Assembly (NCBI GenBank): GCA_030538185.1 | Contig: JAUNUK010000001.1 | Location: 608,296 to 672,295 of the forward strand | Direction of reading: 5' to 3' | Length of the DNA stretch: 64,000 nucleotides | From: Actinomycetaceae bacterium | GTDB lineage: Bacteria > Actinomycetota > Actinomycetes > Actinomycetales > Actinomycetaceae | Part shown: positions 42,610-51,392 of the stretch, in pieces | Position numbering within the stretch: position 1 is the stretch's first letter | Layout of the letters: the number at the start of each line of letters is the position of its first letter | Translations under genes and position numbers: made by a program | Notes under the pieces: model-generated | Told to the model about the DNA's origin: nothing | Seen by the model: only the letters and a program-made list of their open reading frames with translations | Database searches by the model: none

Positions 42610-43677
42610 GTGTACCAATTTATTTTTCGTCATCTCATTGTGCGCACCGATGCAGAAACTGCCCACGAGCACACGGTCAAAGCCCTGAGCCTCGCCCAAA
42701 GATTTCCTGTTGTGTTGTCCGTGATCCGCAACCTGTGGGGGAGGAAAGCGCCTTCGCAAGTGCCTGCCAGGAAGGACGGCGGCCCCTTGCCTCGCGCAGT
42801 TCCAGGTGTTTTGGGGCTGGCGGCAGGTATGGACAAGAACGCTATGGCTATCGAGGCCTGGGATGCCCTGGGTTTTGGCTTTGTAGAGATTGGTACCGTG
42901 ACCCCTTACGGGCAGTCAGGTAATGAAAAACCGCGTCTGTGGCGCCTGCCTGACACCAGGGAAGTTCGCAATGCCATGGGCTTCAATAATTTGGGTTCTC
43001 GCTTTGTCGCCAGCCGGCTGAGAAGGCTACGTTCACACCCACGTGGACGCCGCATTATTGTCGGCGCCAATATCGGGAAGAATAAGAACACACCCGAAGA
43101 AGACGCTATCAGGGACTATGTGATGGCCACCAAGGATGTGGCGCGGTGGGTGGACTACCTGGTAATAAACGTTTCTAGTCCAAATACGCCGGGCCTGCGA
43201 AACCTGCAAGACGTTTCGCAGCTAGAAGCGATTGCTGTGGCTGTGCGTGAGCAAGCCAGGGTAAGCGCCCGTCGAGAGGTCCCAGTATTGGTCAAGATTG
43301 CCCCAGACTTAGCCGATGAGGACATCGAAGACATCGCCGATATGGTGAGTCGCCTGGGGCTTTCTGGCCTGGTCGCAACAAATACAACCATCAACCATGC
43401 ATTTGAAACTGGCGGGCTTTCAGGACCTTGTTTGCGACCGCGCGCCGAAGAAATCATCAGGCGTTTACGTAAACGCTTGGGGCCAGACCCCATCATTATT
43501 GGGGTGGGCGGGATTGAAACAGCCGAAGACGCCAGGCGATTCCTCACGTCTGGCGCCGACCTCGTGCAGGGCCTGACTTCCTTTGTCTATCAGGGGCCAG
43601 CCTGGCCTGGCAGAATCAACAGAGAAATAGCCCAGGACACCAAACGTTACTGGCCGGTTTTGCGAGTAGCTGTTTAG
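42610..43677 (+). CDS. pyrD: Quinone-dependent dihydroorotate dehydrogenase (class 2)
   Basis: 355 residues from the GTG at 42610; TACAGT at 42598-42603 places the transcript start exactly there (leaderless). The N-terminal helices for membrane/quinone contact (YQFIFRHLIVRTDAETAHEH) mark class 2. Then GLAAGMDKNA, GTVTPYGQSGNEKPRLWRLP, NAMGFNNLGS, VNVSSPNTPGLRNLQ (catalytic Ser), IIGVGGIETAEDA. It oxidises dihydroorotate to orotate in pyrimidine synthesis. The stop overlaps the convergent reductase by 4 bp. Confidence 0.93.
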   Translation: MYQFIFRHLIVRTDAETAHEHTVKALSLAQRFPVVLSVIRNLWGRKAPSQVPARKDGGPLPRAVPGVLGLAAGMDKNAMAIEAWDALGFGFVEIGTVTPYGQSGNEKPRLWRLPDTREVRNAMGFNNLGSRFVASRLRRLRSHPRGRRIIVGANIGKNKNTPEEDAIRDYVMATKDVARWVDYLVINVSSPNTPGLRNLQDVSQLEAIAVAVREQARVSARREVPVLVKIAPDLADEDIEDIADMVSRLGLSGLVATNTTINHAFETGGLSGPCLRPRAEEIIRRLRKRLGPDPIIIGVGGIETAEDARRFLTSGADLVQGLTSFVYQGPAWPGRINREIAQDTKRYWPVLRVAV

Positions 43678-44687
43678 GTTAAACGTGTCTTAGGTGAACG
43701 CTCGTCAGTGAAGGACGGGTCGCGCACGATGATCTCATCGAGTAGTGAGTCAATGCGCTCTAAAACGTCTTCGCTGAGCTTAACCTTGCAGGCCTTAACG
43801 TTTTCCTTAATCTGTTCAGGTTGAGAGGCCCCGATGATGACACCGGCGACATTTGGCCGTGAAAGCACCCACGCCAAAGCCAACTGAGGCATGGAACATC
43901 CTGCCTCTTCTGCCACGCGTCGAAGACCTTGAACCCGTTGCAAGGTGTCCTTCTTCATCCAGGGTTCAATCATGTCTGCCCCACCGAGGGTATCCGTTGC
44001 CCGAGAACCTGCCGGAAGTTTTTTGCCTGGCCGGTATTTACCCGTCAAGATGCCTTGAGCCAGTGGCGAAAAACACAACTGTGAAAGGCCAGTTTCCTCG
44101 CAGGCCTGTACAACGCCTGATTCGATGGGTCGCCACAGCATTGAGTACTCTGCCTGGTTGGAGACAAAGGGTATACGCAGTTCTTGAGCCAGTTTGGCGC
44201 CTTGGCGAATCTGGTCTGCGTTCCACTCGGATACGCCGATGTACAGAGCCTTGCCTTGGCGGACAATATCGGCGAAAGCCAACATGGTCTCTTCCAAAGG
44301 GGTCTCAAAGTCGAATCGGTGAGCCTGGTATAGATCCACATAGTCGGTGCGCAAACGCTTTAGCGAGGCGTCTATGGATTCCATAATGTGTTTACGTGAA
44401 AGTCCCGTGTCATTGGGGCCTTGAGGGCCGGTGGGGAAGTAGACCTTGGTGAAGATCTCTAAAGATTCTCGTCTTTTACCCTTCAAAGCCTTGCCAAGGA
44501 CCTTTTCGGCAGCAGTGTTGGCGTAGGTGTCTGCCGTATCAAAGCTGGTGATTCCAACGTCCAAGGCCATACGGACACAACGTTCCGCAGTCTTGTCTTC
44601 TACTTGTGAGGCATGTGTGAGCCAGTTTCCGTAAACAAGCTCAGAGATTTTCAGACCAGAGTTACCGAGATATCTGTACGCGACCAT
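43674..44687 (-). CDS. Aldo/keto reductase, YghZ/Kv-beta-like
   Basis: Protein of 337 residues. Catalytic set Asp50, Tyr55, Lys81, His123 (SFDTADTYA, IFTKVYF, YQAHRFD). Further motifs: ALYIGVSEWNADQI, SMLWRPIESGVV, GVIIGASQPEQI. It belongs to the group of AKRs related to potassium-channel beta subunits and E. coli YghZ. TATCCT lies 7 nt upstream of the ATG, again suggesting a leaderless start. Substrate unknown. Confidence 0.87.
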   Translation of the reverse strand: MVAYRYLGNSGLKISELVYGNWLTHASQVEDKTAERCVRMALDVGITSFDTADTYANTAAEKVLGKALKGKRRESLEIFTKVYFPTGPQGPNDTGLSRKHIMESIDASLKRLRTDYVDLYQAHRFDFETPLEETMLAFADIVRQGKALYIGVSEWNADQIRQGAKLAQELRIPFVSNQAEYSMLWRPIESGVVQACEETGLSQLCFSPLAQGILTGKYRPGKKLPAGSRATDTLGGADMIEPWMKKDTLQRVQGLRRVAEEAGCSMPQLALAWVLSRPNVAGVIIGASQPEQIKENVKACKVKLSEDVLERIDSLLDEIIVRDPSFTDERSPKTRLT

Positions 44688-44731
44688 GCTTGCCAGGATA
44701 TGACATAAAGGTTAACAACGAGACATCCTGA

Positions 44732-45337
44732 CTAGTCTATTTTTTCACCACGTTTGACCTGCGGGGCAGGACGACGCCAACGGCGAATAGAGATAACACG
44801 AGAAAACGCATACCAGCGAAGCCTGTGGGGGATGGCTTCCTCACCGAATTTCGCGACAGCCTTCTTCTTCACAAGGATCGCAATGACGAAGGCTTCGATA
44901 ATGCCGGCAAAAAGTGCCGTGTACATGAGGATGATCGACACCCAAGAAATTGTGAGCGCAAACTCTGGAGCCATAGCCGAGGCCAAAACGTTCAACAGCA
45001 ACGCGGCAATAACTACAGGCAGCATCCATTCCGCGAAAGTGAAACGCGCATCGATAAAGTTACGGGTAAAGCGCCTGACAGGCCCGCGCTCGCCCAAAGG
45101 CATAAGGTCCTCGCGTCCCGTCATCATGCCCTCTTGCTCACGCATGTATTGGCGGTTGCGTTCCTCACGCGCCCGGGCTTTAGCTTCTTTGCGATCGCGG
45201 GCCACAATAGGGCGGAAGTGTCTGGCTTCCGATTCTTTGCGCGAAGGGGTTGGACGCCCTTTCTTGGGCGTCACAGAGGGATCGAGGTCATTAGAGGTCT
45301 GGGGCACCTCGGATGTTTTCTTCTTCCAAAAGCTCAC
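44732..45337 (-). CDS. DUF3043 membrane protein
   Basis: 201 residues; GTG start with TAGGGT (minus strand 45349-45344) exactly 7 nt upstream, so leaderless. A long basic N-terminus (KKGRPTPSRKESEARHFRPI, RKEAKARAREERNRQYMREQ) leads to GPVRRFTRNFIDARFTFAE, the DUF3043 hallmark. Two membrane helices (MLPVVIAALLLNVLASAMA and ISWVSIILMYTALFAGIIEA) and a basic end follow. Conserved in actinobacteria; function unknown. It is divergent from the dipeptidase gene. Confidence 0.87.
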   Translation of the reverse strand: MSFWKKKTSEVPQTSNDLDPSVTPKKGRPTPSRKESEARHFRPIVARDRKEAKARAREERNRQYMREQEGMMTGREDLMPLGERGPVRRFTRNFIDARFTFAEWMLPVVIAALLLNVLASAMAPEFALTISWVSIILMYTALFAGIIEAFVIAILVKKKAVAKFGEEAIPHRLRWYAFSRVISIRRWRRPAPQVKRGEKID

Positions 45338-45390
45338 AGATGCACCCTAGCCCAAACGCGGAGTTCATGCGATTGCCGTAGGCTGGTGAC

Positions 45391-46761
45391 ATGCTGTCAA
45401 CCCAGATGATACGTGAAACTGTTGCCAAAAATTTCCCTCAAACTATTGATCATTTGTCCACGCTGGTGGCTATTCCATCAGTGTCTAGCGATCCTGAACA
45501 CGCCCAAGATGTAGAGAAAGCAGCTGAGTATCTCAGCCAAGAACTCAAGGATTTGGGGTGTGAAGCGAGGGTCGTGACCTGTAAAGATCCCCTCACAGGT
45601 TTGACCTCGCGACCAGCTGTGATTGCAGAAAAAAAGGCGGTGCTAGACCCCCAGGGTGCCCCGACGGTCTTGCTGTACGCCCACCATGACGTCCAACCTA
45701 CGGGTGACATCTCCACTTGGCACACCCCACCTTTCGAGGCTACCCGCAAAGGCGAGCGCCTTTTCGGACGTGGAACGGCAGATGACGGCGCTGGTGTAGT
45801 GGCGCACCTGGCAACCCTTGCGGCCTTGGGTGATGACCTCCCGGTGAATCTACGCATCTTTATTGAGGGAGAGGAAGAAATTGGTTCTCCCACATTCGAG
45901 GCATTCCTAAAGGAATTTCAAGAAGAGCTGCAAGCCGATGTGATCATCGTGGCGGACTCTTCAAACTGGAAGGTCGGCATCCCCGCCTTGACAACAACCC
46001 TTCGCGGTATTGGCACCCTGGATGTGACCGTGGAAGTTCTAGAACATGCTGTGCATTCCGGCATGTTCGGTGGCCCCCTACTGGATGCCCCCATGGTTAT
46101 GGCCAGGCTGCTTTCAACCTTGCATGACAATGAGGGCGCCGTGTGCGTCCCAGGTCTGCTTGGAACCTCGACCTCGGATGTCACCTACGCAGAAGAGGAC
46201 TTCAAGAATGATGCCGGTGCGGTCGAGGGGCTTCAATTAGTCGGCAAGGGTGACGTGGCCTCTCGCCTGTGGACTCAGCCAGCTATCTCTTTGATTGGTA
46301 TGGATGTGACCAGCGTTGATGCCTCATCGAATTCGATTATTCCGAAGTGCAGGGCCAGGTTGTCTCTGCGCGTAGCCCCTATGCAGCAAAGCTCCGAGGC
46401 CATTGAAGCCCTGGTGAAACACCTACATGCGCACATCCCCTTCGGAGCCAAACTTCACACCAGCATCGAAGAAGCAGGCCCTGGCTACCTGGCCGATACC
46501 ACTACAAGGACTGCACAGGCCGCCAGTTGGGCCTTGAGCACTGGGTTTGGCAAGGACTGTGTCCAGATTGGGCAAGGCGGTTCCATTCCCTTCGTCTCCA
46601 CCTTCGCAGAGCTAATGCCTGGGTCCGAGGTTCTTGTCACGGGGGTTGAGGATCCTAATTCACAAGCACATTCCGAAAACGAATCCGTCCATCTGGGGGA
46701 TCTCGAAAAAGTCATCGTCTCGCAATGCCTTTTATTGGCGCGTCTAGCAGGGAAGTTATAG
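45391..46761 (+). CDS. M20-family dipeptidase
   Basis: Protein of 456 residues. Zinc-site motifs: LLYAHHDVQP (His, Asp), GRGTADDGAGVVA, FIEGEEEIGSPTFE (catalytic Glu pair), IVADSSNWKVG, and a C-terminal SQAHSENESVHLGDL with the last His ligand. A dimerisation (lid) domain lies between residues 195 and 340. TAGGCT at 45379-45384 is 7 nt before the ATG (leaderless). It hydrolyses dipeptides in the cytoplasm. Confidence 0.9.
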   Translation: MLSTQMIRETVAKNFPQTIDHLSTLVAIPSVSSDPEHAQDVEKAAEYLSQELKDLGCEARVVTCKDPLTGLTSRPAVIAEKKAVLDPQGAPTVLLYAHHDVQPTGDISTWHTPPFEATRKGERLFGRGTADDGAGVVAHLATLAALGDDLPVNLRIFIEGEEEIGSPTFEAFLKEFQEELQADVIIVADSSNWKVGIPALTTTLRGIGTLDVTVEVLEHAVHSGMFGGPLLDAPMVMARLLSTLHDNEGAVCVPGLLGTSTSDVTYAEEDFKNDAGAVEGLQLVGKGDVASRLWTQPAISLIGMDVTSVDASSNSIIPKCRARLSLRVAPMQQSSEAIEALVKHLHAHIPFGAKLHTSIEEAGPGYLADTTTRTAQAASWALSTGFGKDCVQIGQGGSIPFVSTFAELMPGSEVLVTGVEDPNSQAHSENESVHLGDLEKVIVSQCLLLARLAGKL

Positions 46762-47778
46762 ATGAGGGTCCTACTTGCCAGCGCACTTGGCGCCCAGGCA
46801 GATACCCTCGCCATACGAGAGGCCTTCAAGGAGGGCTGGCTGAAGCGCGAAGCACAAACACAGTTCGCCTCCCTCGCTTTCCCCACAGATTTAGCTTCCA
46901 TTGCCGAGGGCGCCTCGCCAAAACTGTTTAGCCACAATATGCCCCTATGTCTACCGGACATCGATGCAATGGATGCGGCCGGTTCATCACAGAAACTGGG
47001 TCAGGACCTGCGAAACCATCTTGAGGGGCACGACACCTGCATCCTCGCCTTGGGAGCCACAGATTTCTTTGACCGCGGGGTAGGGATGCTGAGGGGATTA
47101 CTTCAAACAGAAGTGGGAGAAGACGACAAAGAACAATGGTGTCAGTCCCTCAATAGAGCATCAGATATGCTTTCGTCCCTAGACCTGAGGGTGTGGTGCG
47201 AATCCGAACTGTCCCTACTGCAAGCCGGGCATGCACAGGCACATCACGTGAGCGAGGAAACTCCTACCTCAAGCAGTGGCGGGTATCGCAACCTTGAGGT
47301 GTGGACCGAGGGGTGGCGGAAGAACAGGCAGCTTCCTGTCCTTGAAAACCCCAGAGGATCTACATTGGGTTCCACCTTGGCATACGCCCCTGGTACAGGT
47401 ATGTGTGGCGGCGCATCCTGGCTTTTGAACGCCTTAGGTGCGCGGCTTGAGCCTATGGCGCAAGGTTCCCTCAACGACTGCGTCCTTGACGTATCCGCCC
47501 TCGGAAATGAAAAAAATACTAGCGGTTTTGATCTGGTTATTGGTTTTACTCATCACCTGGATGCAGGAGGTGTGTGGCCTTCTGCTATGCAAACACTGTA
47601 TGAACGCTACTGTGCGTCCGAAGCTTTGCCATTTGTTGTTATCGCTCAGGAATGCTGGTTGAACAGGGAGCAGATAAAATCATTAGGAATAGATGCGTAC
47701 TATCAGATAAACAACAATCGGGATGATTGGGTGAAAAGAGGAATAACAGCTGCCCAAACTTGGTTCATGGAGATGTAA
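46762..47778 (+). CDS. Divergent glycerate-kinase-like protein
   Basis: 338 residues. The ATG follows the dipeptidase stop directly, with no own ribosome site, so coupling is likely. Recognisable remnants of glycerate kinase are APGTGMCGGASWLLNALGAR (near residue 210) and DLVIGFTHHLDAGG where the family has a GEGRLD-type motif. The usual N-terminal GDGG segment is not clear (ILALGATDFFDRGVG may correspond). Key residues seem changed, so it may have lost kinase activity or serve another substrate. A CCGAGGGCG word occurs twice in it (46904, 47496). Confidence 0.6.
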   Translation: MRVLLASALGAQADTLAIREAFKEGWLKREAQTQFASLAFPTDLASIAEGASPKLFSHNMPLCLPDIDAMDAAGSSQKLGQDLRNHLEGHDTCILALGATDFFDRGVGMLRGLLQTEVGEDDKEQWCQSLNRASDMLSSLDLRVWCESELSLLQAGHAQAHHVSEETPTSSSGGYRNLEVWTEGWRKNRQLPVLENPRGSTLGSTLAYAPGTGMCGGASWLLNALGARLEPMAQGSLNDCVLDVSALGNEKNTSGFDLVIGFTHHLDAGGVWPSAMQTLYERYCASEALPFVVIAQECWLNREQIKSLGIDAYYQINNNRDDWVKRGITAAQTWFMEM

Positions 47779-47866
47779 GCGCAGTACCTGCAAATGGATT
47801 GAAACGGGTACTACAAGTAAAGTGACCAAGGTGTAGTGAAGAAACTCCACAGAAGGGGAGAGACAC

Positions 47867-48214
47867 ATGAGCGAGACAAGTACAGCCACGCATGGCGTGC
47901 TCTTGAGCGATGCTGCAGCAAATAAGGTAAAAGCCTTGCTTTCACAAGAAGACCGCGACGATTTGCGTTTGCGTGTTGGGGTGCAGCCAGGGGGATGTTC
48001 GGGACTCATTTACCAGTTGTTCTTTGATGAAAGAGACCTGGAAGGCGATCTGCTGCGCGACTTCGATGGGGTAGAGGTTGTCGTGGATCGGATGTCAGCG
48101 CCTTATTTGGATGGAGCGACAATCGATTTCGCAGACACGATTGAGAAACAGGGCTTTACGATCGATAACCCGAATGCGGGCAACTCTTGCGCCTGCGGAG
48201 AATCTTTCCACTAA
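47867..48214 (+). CDS. erpA: Iron-sulfur cluster insertion protein, A-type (ErpA/HesB)
   Basis: 115 residues; AGGGGAGAG precedes the ATG. The three cluster-binding cysteines are Cys44 (GGCSGLIYQL), Cys108 and Cys110 (NSCACGESF). It delivers Fe-S clusters to apoproteins. Typical length and spacing. It is followed 28 bp later by two FKBP lipoprotein genes. Confidence 0.92.
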   Translation: MSETSTATHGVLLSDAAANKVKALLSQEDRDDLRLRVGVQPGGCSGLIYQLFFDERDLEGDLLRDFDGVEVVVDRMSAPYLDGATIDFADTIEKQGFTIDNPNAGNSCACGESFH

Positions 48215-48242
48215 CATTCCAAACTACGAAGTAGGAGACACG

Positions 48243-49145
48243 GTGAGGCTACGAAGGGTTTTCGCAACTGCGCTGGCTTTGGCCCTGGCCCTGGCCTCCG
48301 GGTGTAGCAGTAGAACCACAGGTGAGGCTCCTGTGGTCTCTGGGGCCTTTCACCAGATCCCTTCCATTGCGTTTCCGAATGCAAAGGCGCCAAGCAACCT
48401 TCAGACCACAATTTTGTCCCGATCGGCTCAAGAGGATCCCAGAGAGGTCAGCTCGGATGACCTTTTATTAGTGGATTATCTTGGGCAGGTGTGGGACGGC
48501 GACGTCTTCGATTCCAGTTTTAATCGGCCCACACCTGTGATCTGGTCCTTGCCGGACATTGGCATCCCTGGTTTGCGCCAGCTAGCCGGTGCCCATGTCG
48601 GGGACCGGGTGATGCTCACGATTCCCGCCGATCAGGCTTATGGCGAAGACGGCAATGAAAGGCTTGGGATTCCAAAGAATGCGACCATACTCTATGTGGT
48701 CGACATCCTGCATGCCGTCAACCCTGTGAGCGCTACGCAGGACATTCCTGCAGCCACACCTCTTGATCCTGCTCCAGAGTTAGCTTTTGGTGTCAGTTTT
48801 GACGCTCAAGGGACCCCAGATGTGACCATCCCGCCAAATGCCGATAGGCCCATGACTCTGAAGTTCGATGTCTTGGCGGAAGGCCACGGGGATGAAGTCA
48901 ATCCAGGTGCCATAGTCGTATCCAGGTCAATGTCCTACAACTGGGATGGATCTGTGGCAAAAGATTTGTGGACAACTAATAAACTGGACTATTTGACGGC
49001 AGAACCTTTGGAGGCGACGGGTGCCTTTGTAGGGCAAAAGGTCGGAACCCGTTACGCTATGACCATTCCCGTAAGCGCTGGGGCCAGAGATGCGAGGGTC
49101 TTGCTCGGCGAGATCATTGCGACATTCCCACCAACGCGTCAATAG
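48243..49145 (+). CDS. FKBP-type lipoprotein, first of a tandem pair
   Basis: 300 residues from the GTG at 48243, with TAGGAGA 6 nt upstream. Signal peptide with lipobox LALASGCSS. The FKBP domain spans residues 75-165: DDLLLVDYLGQVWDGDVFDS, then GIPGLRQLAGAHVGDRVMLT and AYGEDGNERLGIPKNATIL. Several aromatic active-site positions differ from the neighbour, so activity may be reduced. A second beta-rich C-terminal domain (residues 185-298) is shared in layout with the next gene. Surface folding catalyst or degenerate partner. Confidence 0.8.
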   Translation: MRLRRVFATALALALALASGCSSRTTGEAPVVSGAFHQIPSIAFPNAKAPSNLQTTILSRSAQEDPREVSSDDLLLVDYLGQVWDGDVFDSSFNRPTPVIWSLPDIGIPGLRQLAGAHVGDRVMLTIPADQAYGEDGNERLGIPKNATILYVVDILHAVNPVSATQDIPAATPLDPAPELAFGVSFDAQGTPDVTIPPNADRPMTLKFDVLAEGHGDEVNPGAIVVSRSMSYNWDGSVAKDLWTTNKLDYLTAEPLEATGAFVGQKVGTRYAMTIPVSAGARDARVLLGEIIATFPPTRQ

Positions 49146-49173
49146 ATTGATTCGAAAGACATGAGGACATCAC

Positions 49174-50130
49174 ATGAAACTTCGTAACACAGCAGCTGCC
49201 CTTTTGGTGGTGGGCTTGGTGACGATTCCCCTGACGGCCTGTTCAAAAGAGGTGGACGCAAAAAACTGCGTGACCGAGGTTTCTCCGGCGGCTGCTGCTG
49301 CTGAGCAGGCAGTAGATGTGACGGTGGTGGAAGATGAGTCGGTGCCTGCAGTTACGGGTGCCTTCGGGGAAACCCCAGTGATAGCGCCAGGCACGGGCGA
49401 AGCCCCTACGGTGATTACCGCCAAGGTACTGCAGGCGGGCACGGGAGAGAAAGTCACGGCCAATGACACGGTGACCATCAACTACGCAGGACAGCTGTGG
49501 GATGGAACCCCCTTCGATTCCTCTTTTGAACGTGGAGAGCCAGCAACCTTCCCCTTGAATAACCTCATCAAGGGATGGAAGTGGGGTCTGGCCGACCGTA
49601 ACGTTGGAGATCGGGTGGAGCTTGTCATCCCATCCGAGTGGGGATACGGCGATGCTGCCCAGGGTGACAAAATTCCTGCGGGGTCAACACTAGTTTTCGT
49701 GGTGGATATTATCGGCACTGTGCATCCTTGGGATGGCAAGGACCTCTCCGCCCTCAAGGGAGCCAAGGCCACCGATGAGAAGCTCCCCAAAGGCATTACC
49801 ATCGCCTGCCCATTGGGTGCCAAACCAGAGATAGAAATAAAGGCCGGCTTGGCCGAACCCACGCAGCCACAGACCCTGTGGGTAGCCGAAGGCTCCGGTG
49901 CCACAATCGAATCGGGGATGACCTTGGAGTACTTGGTCACCTTTGTCACTTGGGATGGACAGACACGAGCATCTTCCTGGGACGGATCAGGTGAAGCCCC
50001 TGTGGGTGGCACTGCGGCTCCAGCAGATCAACTGGGGGCGGTTGGACATACGGTAGGTTCGCGTGTCATCCAGGTGATCCCATCTGAGCCATCAATGGTG
50101 GCAGTAATGGATATCGTGGCAGCCTACTAG
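49174..50130 (+). CDS. FKBP-type peptidyl-prolyl isomerase lipoprotein, second of a tandem pair
   Basis: 318 residues. Signal peptide with lipobox IPLTACSK. FKBP domain (residues 85-190) with NDTVTINYAGQLWDGTPFDS, SFERGEPATFPL, LIKGWKWGLADRNVGDRVEL, IPSEWGYGDAAQGDKIPAGS and TLVFVVDI, close to the canonical fold. The C-terminal region (200-318) forms a second FKBP-like half, ending in VMDIVAAY. Likely anchored outside the membrane to help exported proteins fold. GAGGACAT precedes the ATG. Confidence 0.88.
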   Translation: MKLRNTAAALLVVGLVTIPLTACSKEVDAKNCVTEVSPAAAAAEQAVDVTVVEDESVPAVTGAFGETPVIAPGTGEAPTVITAKVLQAGTGEKVTANDTVTINYAGQLWDGTPFDSSFERGEPATFPLNNLIKGWKWGLADRNVGDRVELVIPSEWGYGDAAQGDKIPAGSTLVFVVDIIGTVHPWDGKDLSALKGAKATDEKLPKGITIACPLGAKPEIEIKAGLAEPTQPQTLWVAEGSGATIESGMTLEYLVTFVTWDGQTRASSWDGSGEAPVGGTAAPADQLGAVGHTVGSRVIQVIPSEPSMVAVMDIVAAY

Positions 50131-50166
50131 TAGGTCCTACTAGTAGGTCGCTGTAGGACAATAGCG

Positions 50167-50206
50167 CTGTGAGGGCCCGCAACCACAAGGTTGCGGGCCC
50201 TCACAG
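50167..50206. terminator. Bidirectional intrinsic-type terminator hairpin
   Basis: Perfect 18-bp arms (50167-50184 and 50189-50206) around an ACAA loop, between the convergent FKBP and superoxide dismutase genes. It is very GC-rich and has no T-run, as often seen in actinobacteria. Confidence 0.85.
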
Positions 50207-50223
50207 TCTGGCGACGTGACAGC

Positions 50224-50838
50224 TCAGATCAGCCCATCCAATTTGCGGGCATTATTCAGGCGTGCCGCGACATCTTCCCAGTTGACGATGTTCCAAAAGG
50301 CCTTGACGTAGTCGGCCTTGACATTCAGGTAGTCCAGGTAGAAGGCATGTTCCCACATGTCGATCATCAAAAGAGGTACGAGAGCAACGGGGATATTGCC
50401 CTGTTGATCAAAGAGCTGGAAGGTGACCAGGCGCCTGCCAACGGTGTCCCAAGCCAGGATCGCCCAGCCGCTGCCCTGGATTCCCATAGCGCTGGCCGTG
50501 AACTGAGCCTGGAATTTTTCGAATGTTCCAAAGAACTCGTTAATGGCATCCAGGATGTCTCCTGTGGGGGTGCCTCCGGCATTAGGAGCGAGGTTCTTCC
50601 AAAAAACGCTGTGGTTTGAGTGTCCGCCCAGATTGAAGGCCAGGTTTTTTTCCCACAAGTTAATGGCCCCAAGATCGCCTTTATCGCGGGCTTCTTCGAG
50701 GGCAGTCAGGGCAGCATTTGCTCCGGCGACATATGCAGCGTGGTGCTTGGAGTGATGGAGTTCCATGATCTGAGCCGAGATATGTGGTTCCAAGGCAGAG
50801 TAGTCATAGGGTAAATCTGGCAGTGTGTAAACAGTCAT
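50224..50838 (-). CDS. sodA: Superoxide dismutase, Mn/Fe type
   Basis: 204 residues, normal length. Metal ligands His29 (ELHHSKHH), His76 ([10 protein letters not shown]), Asp160 and His164 ([11 protein letters not shown]). The GGHSN segment and the later [11 protein letters not shown] are typical. AGGAGAAG precedes the ATG. It disproportionates superoxide in the cytoplasm; Mn or Fe preference cannot be fixed from sequence. Confidence 0.94.
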   Translation of the reverse strand: MTVYTLPDLPYDYSALEPHISAQIMELHHSKHHAAYVAGANAALTALEEARDKGDLGAINLWEKNLAFNLGGHSNHSVFWKNLAPNAGGTPTGDILDAINEFFGTFEKFQAQFTASAMGIQGSGWAILAWDTVGRRLVTFQLFDQQGNIPVALVPLLMIDMWEHAFYLDYLNVKADYVKAFWNIVNWEDVAARLNNARKLDGLI

Positions 50839-50984
50839 TTCTTCTCCTAAAATACTGAACTAATGGGACTTTTGACCCAAAGTAGTGCCTCCATTTTCCT
50901 TCATTCAGTGCTCTTCGACAACCGCAGCCAGGTAAAAGTTGGTTACGATGGAGGCAACCAGCAGGAATCTAAGAGAGGAAACCG

Positions 50985-51392
50985 GTGTCTACAGCAGCCG
51001 TGTCACCCGAATCAAAGGTCGAAATCCTTTTGTACAGCGACGATGTGACAACCCGTCAGGCCATTATTGAAGCCATTGGAGACACGGTCCCCGGCGGTAG
51101 TGTGCCCCTAGCCTGGCAAGAAGTGGCCACCCCCGATGGTTTCCGAAAGGAATTCAAAGAAGATCGCTTCGCAGCTCTTATTCTTGATGGCGAAGCGGGC
51201 AAAGAAGGCGGAATGTCCCTGGCCAAAGAGCTTGCGACCTTAACCGATAAGATTCCACCGATTGTTATGTTGACGGTGCGCCAGCAAGACTCGTGGCTGG
51301 CTCGCTGGTCAGGTGCCCAAGAAATCCTTGAGGCACCCTTTGAGGCCAGGGCCGTAGAAGCCGCCCTCGCCCGCGTTTTGAAGGCCAGTTGA
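50985..51392 (+). CDS. Receiver-like domain protein lacking the conserved lysine
   Basis: 135 residues; GTG start with GAGAGGAA upstream. It has the receiver fold pattern: acidic pair YSDD (Asp19, Asp20), LILDGEAG with Asp68 as possible phospho-acceptor, VMLTVR (Thr97). The usual KPF is APF (Ala117), so the lysine needed for phosphorylation switching is missing. No output domain. Its stop overlaps the trpD start (TGATG). It may be a stand-alone pseudo-receiver in a coupled operon. Confidence 0.75.
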   Translation: MSTAAVSPESKVEILLYSDDVTTRQAIIEAIGDTVPGGSVPLAWQEVATPDGFRKEFKEDRFAALILDGEAGKEGGMSLAKELATLTDKIPPIVMLTVRQQDSWLARWSGAQEILEAPFEARAVEAALARVLKAS

